A stretch of DNA of 64,000 bases from Bradyrhizobium acaciae (GTDB lineage: Bacteria > Pseudomonadota > Alphaproteobacteria > Rhizobiales > Xanthobacteraceae): positions 20,812 through 84,811 of the forward strand of contig NZ_JACMYK010000016.1 of NCBI RefSeq assembly GCF_020889785.1. Direction: 5' to 3'. The notes beneath the pieces are model-generated. The model was not told where the DNA came from. It did no database searches and worked only from the letters and a program-made list of their open reading frames with translations. Both the position numbers and the translations under genes were made by a program. Of the stretch, positions 21,349 to 31,805 are shown one piece after another. Within the stretch, counting starts at the first letter, position 1. Each line of letters opens with the position of its first letter.

Positions 21349-24300
21349 CTATTCCGCCGCGATCACCTGCGGCCGCTCGACGTCGCCCTCGGCCTGCGGA
21401 TCGAGCTTGCGCCGCAGCCTGCGGTCGATGCGGTCGAGATAGATGTAGATCACCGGCGTGATGAACAGCGTCAGCAGTTGCGACACGCAGAGGCCGCCGA
21501 CCACGGCGACGCCGAGCGGCTGACGCAGTTCGGCGCCGGCGCCCGCGCCGAGCGCGATCGGCAGCGTGCCGAAGATCGCCGCGAACGTCGTCATCATGAT
21601 CGGACGGAAGCGCAGCAGCGCCGCCTCGCGGATCGCGTGCTCGGCGCTGAGGCCGACGCGGCGGCGCTCCAGCGCGAAGTCGACCATCATGATGGCGTTC
21701 TTCTTGACGATGCCGACCAGCATCACGATGCCGATCATCGCGATCACAGACAGCTCCATCCCGAACAGCATCAGCGTCAGGATCGCGCCGATGCCGGCCG
21801 ACGGCAGGCCGGAGATGATCGTGATCGGGTGGATGAAGCTCTCATAGAGAATGCCGAGGATCACGAAGGCCGCGAACACCGCGGCGAGGATCAGCACGCC
21901 CTGCCCGCGCAGCGAATCCTGGAACACCTGCGCGGTGCCGGAGAATCCGGTCGCGATCGTCGGCGGCAGATTTGCGGTCTGCTCGAGCTCGGTGATCTTG
22001 TCGACGGCGTAGCCGAGCGAATTGCCGGGCGCGAGGTTGAACGAGATCGTCACCGCCGGCTGCTGGCCCTGGTGGTTGATCTGCAGCGGCCCGACCGACG
22101 GCACGAGCCGCGCCACCGCATCGAGCGGAATGGTCTGGCCGTTCGCGGTCTTCATGTAGAGCTTCGACAGATCGGACGGATCGACGCGGAACTGCGGCTG
22201 CACCTCCAGGATGATCTGGTAGTCGTTCGACGGCATGTAGATGGTGCCGACCTGCCGCGCGCCGTAGGCATTGTAGAGCTGATTACGGACCTGATCGACG
22301 GTGACGCCGTAGACCGCCGCTTTCTCGCGGTCGATGTCGACCGTCATCTGCGGGTTCTTGATGTAGAGGTCGGTGGTGACGTCGAGCAGGCCCGGGATCT
22401 TCTCGATCTTGTCGCGCATCTCCGGCGCCAGCCGATACAGCGCCTCGGTGTCGCCGCTCTGCATCACATACTGATACTGGCTCTTCGAGATGCGGCCGCC
22501 GATGTTGAGGTTCTGCACGCTCTGGAAGAACGCCTGCATGCCCGGGATCTCGCGCGCCTTCTGGCGCAGCCGCCCGATCACCACGGTGGCGTTGTCGCGG
22601 GTCTTCTGCGGCTTCAGCGCGATGAATAGCCGGCCGTAATTGGTGGTCGGATTGGGACCGCCGGAACCAACGGTGGAATTGATGTAGTCGATTGCCGGAT
22701 CGGTGCGCATCACATCGACCAGCGCCTGCTGGCGCACCTTCATCGCCTCGAACGAGGTGTCGGTCGCGGCCTCCGTCACGCCGATCAGGAAGCCGGTGTC
22801 CTCCTGCGGGAAGAAGCCCTTCGGCACGATCATGTAGAGATAGACGGTGCCGCCGAGCGTCGCCAGCGTGACCACCAGCATCAGCGCCTTCTTGGCCAGC
22901 ACCCAGTCCAGCGCCCATTCATAGGCGCGCAGCCAGGCTTCGAACATCGCCTCGAACGCGCGCAGCACGATGTTCGGTCGCTTGGTCGCATCATGCGCGC
23001 GCAGCACGCGGGCGCACAGCATCGGCGTCAAGGTCAGCGACACGAAGCCGGAGACGATGATCGCGACCGAGATCGTGACTGCGAATTCGCGGAACACGCG
23101 GCCGACGATGCCGCCCATCAGCAGCACCGGGATGAACACGGCGATCAGCGAGAAGGTGATCGAGATGATGGTAAAGCCGATTTCGCGGGCGCCCTTCAGC
23201 GCCGCCTCGAACGGCTTCATGCCGTGCTCGATGTGGCGAACGATGTTCTCCAGCATGACGATGGCGTCGTCGACCACGAAGCCGACCGAGAGCGTCAGCG
23301 CCAGCAGCGTCATGTTGTTGATGGAGTAGTCCAGCGCGTACATCACCGCGCAGGTGCCGAACAGCGAGATCGGCACCGCCAGGGCCGGAATGAAGGTTGC
23401 GGACGCCGAGCGCAGGAACAGGAAGATCACCAGGATCACGAGAGCGACTGCGATCAGCAGGGTCTCCTCGACGTCGCTGACCGCCTGCCGAATCGAGACC
23501 GAGCGGTCCATCATGACCTGCATGGTCACCGAGGGCGGGATCGCGGCGCGCAGCGACGGCAGCTTGGCCAGCACGGCGTCGACCACCGCCACCGTATTTG
23601 CGTCGGGCTGCTTCTGGATCGCGAGCACGATCGCCCGCTCGTCGTTCATCCAGGTCGCGATCTTGTCGTTCTCGACGCTGTCATAGACCTTGGCGATCTC
23701 GTCGAGCCGGACCGGCGAGCCGTTGCGCCAGGCGACATAGATCTGGCGGTAGTCGGCCGCCTTGTCCATCTGGCCGGAAGCCTGCAGCGCGACGTCCTGC
23801 TTGGGGCCGTTCAGCGTGCCGACCGGCGTCGAGGAGTTGGCGCGCGACACCGCGGCGCGGATATCCTCCATCGAGACGCCGCGGGCAGCCGCGGCCTCCG
23901 GATCGGCCTGGACACGGATCGCAAATTTCTGCGCGCCGTAGATCAGCACTTGCGCAACGCCCGGCAGCTGCGACAGCGCCTGCCCGATCGTGATGTCACC
24001 ATATTCATTGACCGCCGAGAGCGGCAGCGTCGCCGATCCCAGCGAGACGAACAGCACCGGGAAGTCCGCCGGGTTCACTTTCCGGAAGCTCGGCGGGATC
24101 GTCATCTCGATCGGCAGCCGGCGCTGCGCGATCGTCAATGCCGTCTGCACGTCGAGTGCGGCTGCGTCGATGTTGCGGTTGAGGTCGAACTGAATCGTGA
24201 TGACGCTCGTGCCCTGTGACGAGTTCGAGTTCATTGACGAGATGCCGGCAATGGTCGAGAGCTGACGCTCGATGATGCCGGCGACCGAAGCCGCCATGGT

Positions 24301-24471
24301 GTCGGCGCTGGCGCCGGGCAGCGTGGCCGTGACCGCAATGGTCGGGAAGTCCACCTTGGGCAGCGCCGAGACCGGCAGCAGGCGGAACCCGAACACGCCG
24401 AATGCGATGATCGACGCCGTGATCAGCGTCGTCATGACCGGGCGGCGGATGCAGAGCTCGGATAGCGTCAT
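21349..24471 (-). CDS. RND multidrug efflux permease (HAE1 family)
   Basis: Proton-driven inner-membrane pump of the AcrB/MdtB type. The 1040-residue product has the N-terminal LCIRRPVMTTLI start, twelve predicted helices, two large periplasmic loops and the essential aspartate pair in SVGFVVDDAIVMLENI of helix 4. The C-terminal half repeats the fold (GIVMLVGIVKKNAIMMVDFA). The adaptor gene ends 3 bp upstream. No outer-membrane channel gene is adjacent, so it probably shares one encoded elsewhere. Substrates cannot be inferred. Confidence 0.93.
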   Translation of the reverse strand: MTLSELCIRRPVMTTLITASIIAFGVFGFRLLPVSALPKVDFPTIAVTATLPGASADTMAASVAGIIERQLSTIAGISSMNSNSSQGTSVITIQFDLNRNIDAAALDVQTALTIAQRRLPIEMTIPPSFRKVNPADFPVLFVSLGSATLPLSAVNEYGDITIGQALSQLPGVAQVLIYGAQKFAIRVQADPEAAAARGVSMEDIRAAVSRANSSTPVGTLNGPKQDVALQASGQMDKAADYRQIYVAWRNGSPVRLDEIAKVYDSVENDKIATWMNDERAIVLAIQKQPDANTVAVVDAVLAKLPSLRAAIPPSVTMQVMMDRSVSIRQAVSDVEETLLIAVALVILVIFLFLRSASATFIPALAVPISLFGTCAVMYALDYSINNMTLLALTLSVGFVVDDAIVMLENIVRHIEHGMKPFEAALKGAREIGFTIISITFSLIAVFIPVLLMGGIVGRVFREFAVTISVAIIVSGFVSLTLTPMLCARVLRAHDATKRPNIVLRAFEAMFEAWLRAYEWALDWVLAKKALMLVVTLATLGGTVYLYMIVPKGFFPQEDTGFLIGVTEAATDTSFEAMKVRQQALVDVMRTDPAIDYINSTVGSGGPNPTTNYGRLFIALKPQKTRDNATVVIGRLRQKAREIPGMQAFFQSVQNLNIGGRISKSQYQYVMQSGDTEALYRLAPEMRDKIEKIPGLLDVTTDLYIKNPQMTVDIDREKAAVYGVTVDQVRNQLYNAYGARQVGTIYMPSNDYQIILEVQPQFRVDPSDLSKLYMKTANGQTIPLDAVARLVPSVGPLQINHQGQQPAVTISFNLAPGNSLGYAVDKITELEQTANLPPTIATGFSGTAQVFQDSLRGQGVLILAAVFAAFVILGILYESFIHPITIISGLPSAGIGAILTLMLFGMELSVIAMIGIVMLVGIVKKNAIMMVDFALERRRVGLSAEHAIREAALLRFRPIMMTTFAAIFGTLPIALGAGAGAELRQPLGVAVVGGLCVSQLLTLFITPVIYIYLDRIDRRLRRKLDPQAEGDVERPQVIAAE

Positions 24472-24474
24472 CGG

Positions 24475-25608
24475 TCAGGCTCCGGCCCTGCGCGCCCGCA
24501 GCTCGACCCGCGATCCCTCCGACAGCAGCAACTGGCCGTCGACGACGACGCTTTCTTCGCCCGCCAAACCTTCCGATATCACCGATGAACCCTGAAAGGT
24601 GCGATCGACCTTGACCGGCTGGACCTTGGCGACGCCATCCTTGACGATGAAGACGAAATTGCCGTTCTGGCTGCGCTGGACTGCAACCGTCGGCACCACG
24701 ACCGCGTCCTCGCTGCGGATGATCAGCTTGGTCTGCACGATGGTGCCGGGCCACAGCGTCTCGCTCGCATTGTTCATGATGCCGCGCACGGTCACCATGC
24801 CGGTGGTCGCATCGACGGCGTTCTCGACCATCGCGACCTTGCCGCTCTCGGAACGCTGATGGCCGGGAATCGTCGCGATCACCTTGGGATCCCCCTTCCC
24901 CATGGCATCGCGCAGATCGACCAGCGCACGCTGCGGGATCGCGAAGGTGACATAGACCGGCGCCATCTGGTTGATGACCGCGAGCGGCTGGGTGTCGGCG
25001 GGGCGAACGAAGTTCCCGACCTTGACGTTGGCGGCGCTGATCCGGCCTGCGAACGGTGCGCGGATCACGGTGTAGCTCTTCTGGACGCGGAGATTTTCCA
25101 GCGCGAACTGGTCGGCCTTGATGGTGCCGATCAGGACATCGGATTGGGTCTTGGCATTGTCGAGATTGACCTGGGTGGTCGCGCCCTTGCCGACGAGCTC
25201 CGTGTAGCGGCGGAGATCGCGCTGCGCGCCCTCGAGCTGGGCGTGGTCGCGCGCGAGGACGCCCTCGGCCTGCTCGATCTGGGCGTCGATCTGCCGCGCG
25301 TCGAGCATGAACAGCAGGTCGCCTTCGTTGACCCTGGCGCCGTCCTCGAAATGCACCGAGACGATGGTGGTCTCGAGCCGCGACTTCAGCGCCACGCTGG
25401 AGACCGGCGTCACCTGTCCGATCGCATCGACATCGACCGGCACCGATTTGCGTTCCGCCCTGGCGAGATCGACCGAGACCACACGGGGCCGCGGGATCCC
25501 TTGCGTGGTGGCGGCACCGCCGCCCATCCATGAAGCGCGGGTCATGTAAGCCGCCCCGGCCGCAATGCCGAGAACAGCAACAGTCAGAACCAAATTGCGT
25601 TTTTTCAT
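24475..25608 (-). CDS. RND efflux periplasmic adaptor subunit
   Basis: Membrane-fusion protein linking the RND pump to an outer-membrane channel. The 377-residue product has an N-terminal membrane anchor (MKKRNLVLTVAVLGIAAGAA), a lipoyl-like half motif (VHFEDGARVNEGDLLFMLD), an alpha-hairpin (AEGVLARDHAQLEGAQRDL) and beta-barrel domains (TVIRAPFAGRISAANV). The start at 25608 puts the anchor at the N-terminus; an in-frame extension upstream lacks such features. First gene of the pair. Confidence 0.92.
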   Translation of the reverse strand: MKKRNLVLTVAVLGIAAGAAYMTRASWMGGGAATTQGIPRPRVVSVDLARAERKSVPVDVDAIGQVTPVSSVALKSRLETTIVSVHFEDGARVNEGDLLFMLDARQIDAQIEQAEGVLARDHAQLEGAQRDLRRYTELVGKGATTQVNLDNAKTQSDVLIGTIKADQFALENLRVQKSYTVIRAPFAGRISAANVKVGNFVRPADTQPLAVINQMAPVYVTFAIPQRALVDLRDAMGKGDPKVIATIPGHQRSESGKVAMVENAVDATTGMVTVRGIMNNASETLWPGTIVQTKLIIRSEDAVVVPTVAVQRSQNGNFVFIVKDGVAKVQPVKVDRTFQGSSVISEGLAGEESVVVDGQLLLSEGSRVELRARRAGA

Positions 25609-25833
25609 AAGTTTTGCACGTGCGCTGCCGGCTTCCCTTGCGGGCCGGAACGCTTCGCAACTCCCCGTCGGCAATTGTTACGCCTTGTTTCCGGAGAGGG
25701 TTAGCACAGGCCGATCGCCCATGGTATGCCACCAAAGTGAAATAGTGCGGCCTTGGTCCGGTCCCCGGCGTGCGCAGCGCAGGAAATTCGGGCATACCGT
25801 GTCGCTTCGTCGAGCTTTCCGAATCACGACCTG

Positions 25834-26292
25834 ATGTCCGCCTCGGTCCTCATCTGCACCTGGGAAGAAGCCCGCGAGCGCTCCCGTGCGATTCGCACCA
25901 GCGTCTTTGTCGAGGAACAGGGCGTGCCGATGGAACTGGAATGGGACGACATGGACACCTCGAGCTGGCACGCGCTGGCGTTTGCCGACGACGGCGCGCC
26001 AGTGGCCACCGGTCGGCTTTTGCCCGACGGTCATATCGGCCGGATGGCGGTGCTCAAGGCGGCCCGCGGCACGGGTATAGGCGCGCGGGTGCTGGATGCG
26101 CTGATGGCCAAGGCCGCCGAACTCGGCTATCCCGAACTGATCCTGAACGCGCAGACGCAGGCGGAGCCGTTCTACGCGCGCGTCGGCTTCGCGCGGGTCG
26201 GCCTCGAATTCGAGGAGGCCGGCATCCCACACATCGAGATGCGGAAACGCTTGGTCCAAGCGGGGCGCCCGGTTGCGCGCCCCATTCAATGA
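25834..26292 (+). CDS. GNAT family N-acetyltransferase
   Basis: A 152-residue acetyl-CoA-dependent acetyltransferase of the ElaA/GNAT type: VFVEEQGVPMELEWDD near the start, the acetyl-CoA loop ARGTGIGARVLDAL (R-G-x-G-I-G) and the final QTQAEPFYARVGFARVG. The substrate is unknown. The ATG at 25834 gives a product starting at the domain. Its stop lies 10 bp before the xth start, indicating cotranscription. Confidence 0.85.
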   Translation: MSASVLICTWEEARERSRAIRTSVFVEEQGVPMELEWDDMDTSSWHALAFADDGAPVATGRLLPDGHIGRMAVLKAARGTGIGARVLDALMAKAAELGYPELILNAQTQAEPFYARVGFARVGLEFEEAGIPHIEMRKRLVQAGRPVARPIQ

Positions 26293-26302
26293 AGGATGCC
26301 CG

Positions 26303-27100
26303 ATGGCAGTTCGCATCGCTACGTGGAACGTCAACTCGGTCCGGCAACGGATCGAACTTCTGGTCGCCTGGCTGAAGGAGTGTTCCCCCGACATCGTCTG
26401 CCTGCAGGAGATCAAATGCGTCGACGACGCATTCCCGCGGCTCGAGGTCGAGGCCCTGGGGTATAATGTCGTCACCCACGGTCAGAAGACCTTCAACGGC
26501 GTCGCGCTGCTCTCCAAGCTGCCGTTCGACGAGACCAAGTCGGGTCTCGCCGGCGACGACGAGGACGCCCATGCCCGCTTCCTCGAAGGCGTCGTCACGC
26601 TGAAACAGGGCGTGGTGCGGGTCGCGTGTCTTTACCTGCCCAATGGCAACCCTGCGAACACCGACAAATATCCCTACAAGCTCAAATGGATGTCGCGGCT
26701 TCTTGAGTACACGCGGGAACGGCTCAAGGCCGAGGAGCCGCTGATCCTGGCCGGCGACTTCAACGTCATTCCGGCCGCCCTCGACGTCTACAATCCGGCC
26801 GCCTGGGCCGACGATGCGCTGTTTCGCCCCGCGACCCGCGAGGCCTTCCAGTCGCTGCTCGGCCTCGGCCTCACCGATGCGCTGCGCGCGGTCAATGACG
26901 AGCCCGGCCAGTACACCTTCTGGGATTATCAGGCCGGTGCCTGGCAGAAGAACTGGGGCCTGCGCATCGACCATCTCTTGATGTCGCCGCAGGCCAGCGA
27001 CCGGCTGATCGATGTCGGCATCGACAGCTATGTCCGCGCCTGGGAGAAGCCGTCCGACCACGTTCCGGTCTGGGCCGATCTCGATCTCGAGACCGCCTGA
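26303..27100 (+). CDS. xth: Exodeoxyribonuclease III / AP endonuclease
   Basis: Base-excision repair enzyme that cuts at abasic sites and trims 3' ends. The 265-residue product has the full EEP-fold signature: IATWNVNSVR, CLQEIKC with the metal-binding Glu, LILAGDFNVIP, LRIDHLLMS and the terminal SDHVPVWADL catalytic Asp-His. GAAGGA lies just before the ATG at 26303. Confidence 0.95.
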   Translation: MAVRIATWNVNSVRQRIELLVAWLKECSPDIVCLQEIKCVDDAFPRLEVEALGYNVVTHGQKTFNGVALLSKLPFDETKSGLAGDDEDAHARFLEGVVTLKQGVVRVACLYLPNGNPANTDKYPYKLKWMSRLLEYTRERLKAEEPLILAGDFNVIPAALDVYNPAAWADDALFRPATREAFQSLLGLGLTDALRAVNDEPGQYTFWDYQAGAWQKNWGLRIDHLLMSPQASDRLIDVGIDSYVRAWEKPSDHVPVWADLDLETA

Positions 27101-27151
27101 GCCTTGCCGGCCAAGCGACCCGCAGGCCCCGGGTATCAGTCCCGGCGACCT

Positions 27152-27251
27152 CTAAAGCGCGATGAGATGAGGTCGAATCGTCATCGCGCTTTAGCTCTTT
27201 GTTTGAGCATGATCTTTTCGGAAAACCGCTTCGCACTTTTCCGGATCATGC
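27152..27251. repeat. Two-hairpin extragenic repeat after xth
   Basis: First hairpin: CTAAAGCGCGATGA (27152-27165) with a perfect complement at 27181-27194. Second, compound hairpin: GCATGATC (27207-27214) pairs with GATCATGC (27244-27251) and CGGAAAA (27219-27225) with TTTTCCG (27237-27243). This two-part element is a common dispersed repeat in rhizobial genomes. A related left end appears at the right edge of the window (63986-64000). It separates the convergent genes xth and exoR. Confidence 0.8.
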
Positions 27252-27252
27252 T

Positions 27253-28089
27253 TTAATCGCGGCGGCCCTGCACCCAGTGCTCGAGCATCTGCAACGCCAT
27301 GGCGCGATCGTCTTCGGACGCCTTGGCGATCGCCCGGTTGTAGCTTTCCTTGATCCAGGCCTCTTCCGGCGTCGCGCTGTCGCGCGCGAGCGTCAGCCAC
27401 ATCAGGCCGCGTGCCCGCTGCGGCGGCAGCCGGTCGCCGTTGAACAGCATCTGGCCAAGCAGCGCCTGCGCCTGATGCTGGCCCTTCTGGGCGGCAAGGC
27501 CCAGCCAGCGCGCGCCATAGCGGAAATCGTCCCGCGAGGCGTCCGGTGTCTTCAGGTACAGCCGGGCAAGGTCGTACTGGGCGTCGGCATTGCCGAAATA
27601 GGACGCGGCGTAGGAGAACATCTCCCGCGCCCGCTCGGTGTCCGCCTTCACCTTGGAATTGGGAATGCCGCTCAGATAGTAGCGGCCGAGCGCCACGAAG
27701 GCGTTGGCCACGATCGAGGCCTGCGGCGCCGACGGCGAGTCCTCGGCATGCGCATTGGCGATCCGGCTGAAATACTCGAAGGCGCGCATGTCATCCTGGA
27801 TGACGCCGTCGCCCTCGGCGTACATCTTGCCGAGCTTCCACTGCGCCACCGGGTGGCCGCCCTCGGCCTGGTACTGCAGTGTGCTGAAGGAGGAGGTCGG
27901 CGCGGTCGCCGTCGGAGCAACCGGCGTCGCGGCCCGCTTCAGTGCCGCGGCTGTGCCGGGCTGCGGAGCGACCACCGGAAGAACGGTATCCTGGGGGCTG
28001 ACCGGGGCACCGTCGAATCCGAATCCGGGGCCCGCCACCGGAATGGCCCCTAACGCAAACGCAAATATCGCACGCTTAAACGTCCGCAT
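27253..28089 (-). CDS. exoR: ExoR-like Sel1-repeat regulator
   Basis: In Sinorhizobium, ExoR is a periplasmic negative regulator of the ExoS-ChvI two-component system that controls succinoglycan and motility. This 278-residue product has an N-terminal signal sequence ([17 protein letters not shown]) and Sel1-type repeats such as [36 protein letters not shown] and [18 protein letters not shown], the ExoR layout. The start at 28089 lies inside the 3' end of ilvD, a 14-bp overlap, so exoR is probably cotranscribed with ilvD. Orthology is inferred from architecture and motif similarity. A generic Sel1 protein is the alternative. Confidence 0.7.
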   Translation of the reverse strand: MRTFKRAIFAFALGAIPVAGPGFGFDGAPVSPQDTVLPVVAPQPGTAAALKRAATPVAPTATAPTSSFSTLQYQAEGGHPVAQWKLGKMYAEGDGVIQDDMRAFEYFSRIANAHAEDSPSAPQASIVANAFVALGRYYLSGIPNSKVKADTERAREMFSYAASYFGNADAQYDLARLYLKTPDASRDDFRYGARWLGLAAQKGQHQAQALLGQMLFNGDRLPPQRARGLMWLTLARDSATPEEAWIKESYNRAIAKASEDDRAMALQMLEHWVQGRRD

Positions 28090-29800
28090 AACACTGTTTC
28101 TCGTACGCGCCACCCGGATGGGTGACTGCGCCATCCACCGCCGGCCCCACTTGTTCGGCGTACTTCCACAGCGCACCAGATGTGTGGTTAGTCGCCCGAG
28201 GGGCCCATTTGGTCTTACGATTTGCGAGCTCGGCGTCGCTCAATTTTACGTTAAGAATGCCGGCGACCGCATCGATCTCGATGATGTCGCCGTCCTGCAA
28301 TAACCCGATCGGCCCGCCGACGGCCGCTTCAGGTCCAATATGTCCGATGCAGAAGCCACGGGTGGCGCCGGAGAACCGGCCATCGGTGATCAGGGCGATC
28401 TTGCCGCCCATCCCCTGCCCGGTCAGCGCCGCCGTGGTCGCCAGCATCTCCCGCATGCCGGGACCGCCCTTCGGCCCCTCGTAGCGGATCACAATCACTT
28501 CGCCTTCCTTGTAGGTGCGCTTCTGCACCGCCTCGAAGGCGTCTTCCTCGCGGTCGAAGCACCGGGCCGGACCGGTGAACTTCAGGTTGGACATTCCCGC
28601 GACCTTCACGATCGCACCCTCCGGAGCGAGATTACCCTTCAGCCCGACAACGCCACCTGTCACGGTGATCGGATTGTCGGCGGGCCGCACCACATCCTGG
28701 TGCGGATTCCATTTCACGCTTTTGAGGTTTTCGGCGATCGTTCGGCCAGTGACGGTCAGGCAATTCCCGTGCAGGTGGCCATTGTCGAGCAGCGTCTTCA
28801 TCAGCAGCGGAATGCCACCTACTTCAAACATGTCTTTGGCAACATAACGGCCGCCCGGCTTCAAATCCGCGACGTAAGGAGTCTTTTTGAAGATTTCGGC
28901 AACGTCGAACAAATTGAATTTAATGCCGCATTCATGGGCGATCGCCGGCAGGTGCAGCGCAGCATTGGTCGAACCACCTGAGGCTGCAACCACGGCCGCA
29001 GCATTTTCAAGGGCTTCCCGGGTGACGATGTCGCGGGGCCGGATGTTTTTCTCGATCAGCTCCATCACCTTCTCGCCGGCGGCGGCGCAGAAGGAGTCGC
29101 GGATCTCGTAAGGCGCCGGGGCCCCAGCCGAGTACGGCAGCGCCAGGCCGATCGCCTCGGAGACGGTCGCCATGGTGTTGGCGGTGAACTGGGCGCCGCA
29201 GGCACCGGCCGACGGGCACGCCACCCGCTCGATCTCGTCGAGGTCCTCGTCCGACATGGCGCCGACCGAGTGCTTGCCCACCGCCTCGAACATGTCCTGC
29301 ACGGTCACCGGCTGGCCGCGGAAATTGCCCGGCAGGATCGAGCCGCCATAGATGAAGATCGAGGGAACGTTGAGGCGGACCATCGCCATCATCATGCCCG
29401 GCAGCGACTTGTCGCAGCCGGCGAGCCCGACCAAGGCGTCATAGGAGTGGCCGCGGACGGTCAGTTCGACCGAATCGGCGATGCATTCGCGCGACGGCAG
29501 CGATGAACGCATGCCGTCATGGCCCATAGCGATGCCGTCGGTCACGGTAATGGTGCAGAACTCGCGCGGCGTGCCGCCGGCCGACGCGACGCCCTTCTTC
29601 ACCGCCTGCGCCTGGCGCATCAGCGAAATGTTGCACGGGGCCGCTTCATTCCAACATGAAGCAACGCCGACAAAGGGTTGATGAATCTGGGCTGTCGTCA
29701 GTCCCATCGCGTAGAGGTAGGAACGATGCGGTGCGCGCTCGGGGCCCTCCGTCACATGACGGCTCGGCAGCCTGCCCTTGATGTTCGTCTTGGCGTCCAT
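28076..29800 (-). CDS. ilvD: Dihydroxy-acid dehydratase
   Basis: Catalyses the third step of valine/isoleucine synthesis, dehydrating dihydroxy acids with an Fe-S cluster. The 574-residue product has the three cluster cysteines in [18 protein letters not shown] and [15 protein letters not shown], and ends with the [12 protein letters not shown] substrate site. The ATG at 29800 is preferred to a TTG four codons upstream. Confidence 0.95.
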   Translation of the reverse strand: MDAKTNIKGRLPSRHVTEGPERAPHRSYLYAMGLTTAQIHQPFVGVASCWNEAAPCNISLMRQAQAVKKGVASAGGTPREFCTITVTDGIAMGHDGMRSSLPSRECIADSVELTVRGHSYDALVGLAGCDKSLPGMMMAMVRLNVPSIFIYGGSILPGNFRGQPVTVQDMFEAVGKHSVGAMSDEDLDEIERVACPSAGACGAQFTANTMATVSEAIGLALPYSAGAPAPYEIRDSFCAAAGEKVMELIEKNIRPRDIVTREALENAAAVVAASGGSTNAALHLPAIAHECGIKFNLFDVAEIFKKTPYVADLKPGGRYVAKDMFEVGGIPLLMKTLLDNGHLHGNCLTVTGRTIAENLKSVKWNPHQDVVRPADNPITVTGGVVGLKGNLAPEGAIVKVAGMSNLKFTGPARCFDREEDAFEAVQKRTYKEGEVIVIRYEGPKGGPGMREMLATTAALTGQGMGGKIALITDGRFSGATRGFCIGHIGPEAAVGGPIGLLQDGDIIEIDAVAGILNVKLSDAELANRKTKWAPRATNHTSGALWKYAEQVGPAVDGAVTHPGGAYEKQCYADV

Positions 29801-30423
29801 CCTGGCGTCCAATCGCGACCCTGTTTCCCGCGCTCTTTTCCTCTGTCAACGCCGGAACCCGAAAAAATGTCCGTCGTCGGAGCGCTGGCTATTCAGCTAG
29901 GTGAATATCCTTTCATGTCGGGGTGTGGCCAAAAAGCGGCGCAACCACCAACCGGCTGTGTTTAGGGTCAAATGTTCAAACACAGTTGCGAAAACGCAAC
30001 AATCGTGGCCGCTGGGCAACCATGTATTACGGGTCCTTATGGAAACCTTACAGTCGCTTGACCAAATAGCCTTTGAGTTGCTGTTATGCGATGGAACTCG
30101 TCCAAGTTGTGTATGGGGTTGTCGCCCTCTCTCACGCCGCGCTCTTGACGAGCACAAAGCGCCCCGCGACCGGGCGAGACGGCAAAATCATACACGTGAG
30201 TTGCATTTCTGATAAAGCGAAATACCTTGTCGAGAGGATCGCGCTGTCGGGGAAGTCGGTGGCTTGGGCCGCGGAACTCTCTGCCAGCCATGCCGGAGCG
30301 CACTTCAATCGGTCAACGTCGCTGTCGGGAAGAATTTGGTTCTAACCTATAATTATTCTGCACTAGACGCTGCCGAAGTAGTAGCGTCGCAACTCCCTCA
30401 GTAACAGTCAGGGACACGCCCCC
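29801..30423. other. Intergenic region with no supportable intact gene
   Basis: About 620 bp, lower in GC than the neighbours. An open frame at 30073-30345 (plus) contains GRDGKIIHVSCISDKAKYLV, which looks protein-like, but has no good start or ribosome site and may be a gene remnant. TATAAT near 30350 is a possible -10 element for the small gene at 30424. A small GTTGCG-AAAA-CGCAAC hairpin lies near 29990. Confidence 0.4.
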
Positions 30424-30606
30424 ATGTCTGCTCTTCAAGCAAAGCTGGAACGATTTGAGGTCCTCGCCGACGAATGCGAGCTGATCGCTAGCAGGACGCT
30501 GGATGGGAGCAACCGCGAACTATACCAGCGGCTGGGCGGGCACTATCGCGAGCTGGCGACCGACATGCGGGCCGTCATCGCGACGATCGACGCTACGGCA
30601 GCGTAA
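30424..30606 (+). CDS. Small conserved-type helical protein of unknown function
   Basis: A 60-residue acidic, helix-forming product (SALQAKLERFEVLADECELI to YRELATDMRAVIATIDA) without cysteine motifs, signal or membrane helix. AGGGA lies 12 bp before the ATG, and codon use resembles the genome. Function unknown. Confidence 0.6.
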   Translation: MSALQAKLERFEVLADECELIASRTLDGSNRELYQRLGGHYRELATDMRAVIATIDATAA

Positions 30607-30610
30607 GAAA

Positions 30611-30638
30611 AAGGGCCGCTCCAAACAACAAGCGGCCC
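30611..30638 (-). terminator. Minus-strand intrinsic terminator of the leucine-degradation cluster
   Basis: GGGCCGCT (30613-30620) pairs with AGCGGCCC (30631-30638), loop 10. Read on the minus strand it is followed by TTTTTCTT, so it fits as the terminator about 250 bp after the HMG-CoA lyase gene. The gap between holds no gene. Confidence 0.65.
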
Positions 30639-30890
30639 AAGTCTAGGGAGGAAACGCCCTCAAGGAGGGCGGCGACAGCGCAAGGCGCTGCCGCACGATC
30701 CTGATATGGGTTGAGAGGCGAGCTTCGGGAGCCCAGATTGCGCAAGCCAGGGGCGCGCCGTGTGCGCCTTGAATCTGCGCTTCGCGGCGCATAAATCCCA
30801 GCGTGACCCTCGCAATGCGAGCCCGACGACACAGGCCCCGCCTTCGCTCTTTGAGCCGCGACGGACAAATCGCCCCATCCATCCTGCAAT

Positions 30891-31805
30891 TTACGATTTT
30901 GCGAGGCGCTTCCGCTTCGCGTTCAGCGCGGATGCAACACGGCTGACCGGCGGGCGGCCGAGCAACCCCGCGACCTCGTTCGTGGTGGCCAGCAACCTGT
31001 CCATGTCGATCCCGGTTTTCACGCCCATGCCCTCCAGCATGTAGACGACGTCCTCGGTCGCGACGTTGCCGGTGGCACCGGGCGCATAGGGGCAGCCGCC
31101 GAGACCGCCGGCAGCGGAATCGATGACGCGGACGCCCTCCTCCATGCCGGCATAGAGATTGGCGAGCGCCTGGCCGTAGGTGTCGTGGAAGTGCATCGCG
31201 AGGTTATCAACCGGAAGCTCGGCGCCGACCGCACGAAGCATCTCCCTGGCCTTGAGCGGCGTGCCGACGCCGATGGTGTCGCCAAGCGAGATTTCGTAGC
31301 AGCCGAGATCCCACAGGGTCACGGCGAGGTCGGCGACCGCCTTCGGCTTGATCTCACCGTCGAACGGACACCCCAGGACGCAGGAGATATAGCCGCGCAC
31401 CTTGACGCCATCGGCCTTGGCACGCGCCAGCACCGGCTTGAAGCGCTCGATCGATTCCGCGACCGAGCAATTGATGTTGGCCCGCGAAAAACCCTCGGAG
31501 GCCGCAGCGAACACCGAGACCACCTTGGCGCCGGCCGCGCGGGCGGCGTCATAGCCCTTCTCGTTCGGCACCAGCACATGGAATTCGGCATCCTTGACGT
31601 GACTGACACCGCGCAGCACCTGGTCGGAGCTTGCCATCTGCGGGATCGCCTTCGGCGACACGAAGGCGCCGACCTCGACCGTGTTGAGCCCCGCCGCCAC
31701 CAGCGCCTCGACGAAGGCGATACGCGCCTCGACGCTGACCAGCATCTTCTCGTTCTGGAGGCCGTCGCGCGGCCCCATCTCGACGATGTGGATCTGATCG
31801 CTCAT
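30891..31805 (-). CDS. mvaB: Hydroxymethylglutaryl-CoA lyase
   Basis: Last step of leucine degradation: splits HMG-CoA into acetoacetate and acetyl-CoA. The 304-residue TIM-barrel protein has the VEMGPRDGLQNE start, the metal-binding HFHDTYGQALAN and the conserved cysteine loop GGLGGCPYAPGATGNVATEDV. Its start overlaps the mccA stop by 4 bp. Also known as liuE. Confidence 0.95.
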   Translation of the reverse strand: MSDQIHIVEMGPRDGLQNEKMLVSVEARIAFVEALVAAGLNTVEVGAFVSPKAIPQMASSDQVLRGVSHVKDAEFHVLVPNEKGYDAARAAGAKVVSVFAAASEGFSRANINCSVAESIERFKPVLARAKADGVKVRGYISCVLGCPFDGEIKPKAVADLAVTLWDLGCYEISLGDTIGVGTPLKAREMLRAVGAELPVDNLAMHFHDTYGQALANLYAGMEEGVRVIDSAAGGLGGCPYAPGATGNVATEDVVYMLEGMGVKTGIDMDRLLATTNEVAGLLGRPPVSRVASALNAKRKRLAKS

